This document shows positions 42,814 to 42,941 of a stretch of 42,941 nucleotides of DNA, piece after piece. The first letter of the stretch is position 1. Each line of letters opens with the position of its first letter. The stretch comes from an uncultured Aquimarina sp. (GTDB lineage Bacteria; Bacteroidota; Bacteroidia; Flavobacteriales; Flavobacteriaceae), in assembly GCA_947503135.1 (NCBI GenBank), contig CANNCQ010000024.1, forward strand, positions 1 to 42,941. Reading direction: 5' to 3'. The translations under genes were made by a program, and so were the position numbers. The notes beneath the pieces were generated by a model. It ran no database searches and was not told the DNA's origin. It was given only the letters and a program-made list of their open reading frames with translations.

Positions 42814-42941
42814 ATGAAAAATTATAGCCAATTAACCTTAGCTCAAAGGTATGAACTAGAGCGCCTTTTATCGAATAATTTAAGTAAATCAGAGATTGCC
42901 ATTGAGTTGGATGTTAATCCATCTTCAATTTATCGAGAGTT
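42814..42941 (+). CDS. IS30-family transposase, N-terminus (3'-truncated by window end)
   Basis: The visible 42 codons start MKNYSQLTLAQRYELERLL and continue with SNNLSKSEIAIELDVNPSSI and a YRE end, the N-terminal HTH_38 helix-turn-helix of IS30-family transposases (the part that binds the inverted repeats). The catalytic DDE domain lies beyond the window, so intactness is unknown. No Shine-Dalgarno is obvious. Confidence 0.88.
   Translation, partial: MKNYSQLTLAQRYELERLLSNNLSKSEIAIELDVNPSSIYRE

Overview
The window comes from a low-GC member of the Bacteroidota, most probably a marine or aquatic Flavobacteriaceae. The reasons are the order bamD-rpoZ-coaBC-porD-recN, the type IX secretion protein PorD, SPII lipoproteins with short flavobacterial signal peptides, general lack of Shine-Dalgarno sequences in front of A-rich starts, and promoters of the TTG/TAnnTTTG kind (clearest before tRNA-Asp). 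I cannot name the genus.

Layout. 1-2.5 kb: end of a sugar transferase and an MsbA-like ABC exporter. 2.7-7.2 kb: a leftward photoreactivation operon with a 43-residue DUF2256 zinc-ribbon protein, a CRY-DASH protein, an iron-sulfur (FeS-BCP/PhrB-type) photolyase and a third photolyase/cryptochrome. 7.3-12 kb: long RluA-family pseudouridine synthase, GH5 cellulase-like lipoprotein, 3-methyladenine glycosylase I, DUF58 protein and tRNA-Asp. 12.3-16 kb: pirin, then a hydrolase overlapping two metal ABC permeases that both carry C-terminal winged-helix-like tails. 16.0-17.7 kb: a small eroded accessory patch (LysE-type exporter, a beta-barrel C-terminal fragment, a dead IS200/IS605 tnpA, imperfect flanking direct repeats). 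17.7-20.8 kb: an unrecognised membrane-anchored protein and RecQ. 20.8-27.5 kb: HMA-MauE fusion, then the core block bamD, rpoZ, coaBC, porD, recN, fabI. 27.5-34 kb: an unknown lipoprotein, aminotransferase, murB, mazG, a leftward S4/phosphoribosyltransferase pair, and an FKBP-like lipoprotein with calcium-type repeats. 34-41.3 kb: a giant FAD/Fe-S oxidoreductase, pdxH, then sixA-like, ppk1 and ppx. 41.3-42.9 kb: a porin, a lone hisIE and the start of an IS30-family transposase beside a perfect 36-bp palindrome.

How it works together. Most genes are housekeeping: envelope assembly, CoA, lipid, cell-wall and histidine synthesis, and DNA repair. Repair is prominent: three light-dependent repair or photoreceptor proteins, Tag, RecQ, RecN and a MazG nucleotide sanitiser, in keeping with a sunlit surface habitat. 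ppk1 and ppx form a polyphosphate synthesis/degradation pair. I do not see a phage, a CRISPR array or a clear new defence system. The most unusual items are the winged-helix permease pair without ATPase or binding protein, the four-gene photolyase operon, and the palindrome-flanked IS30 end next to an isolated hisIE.
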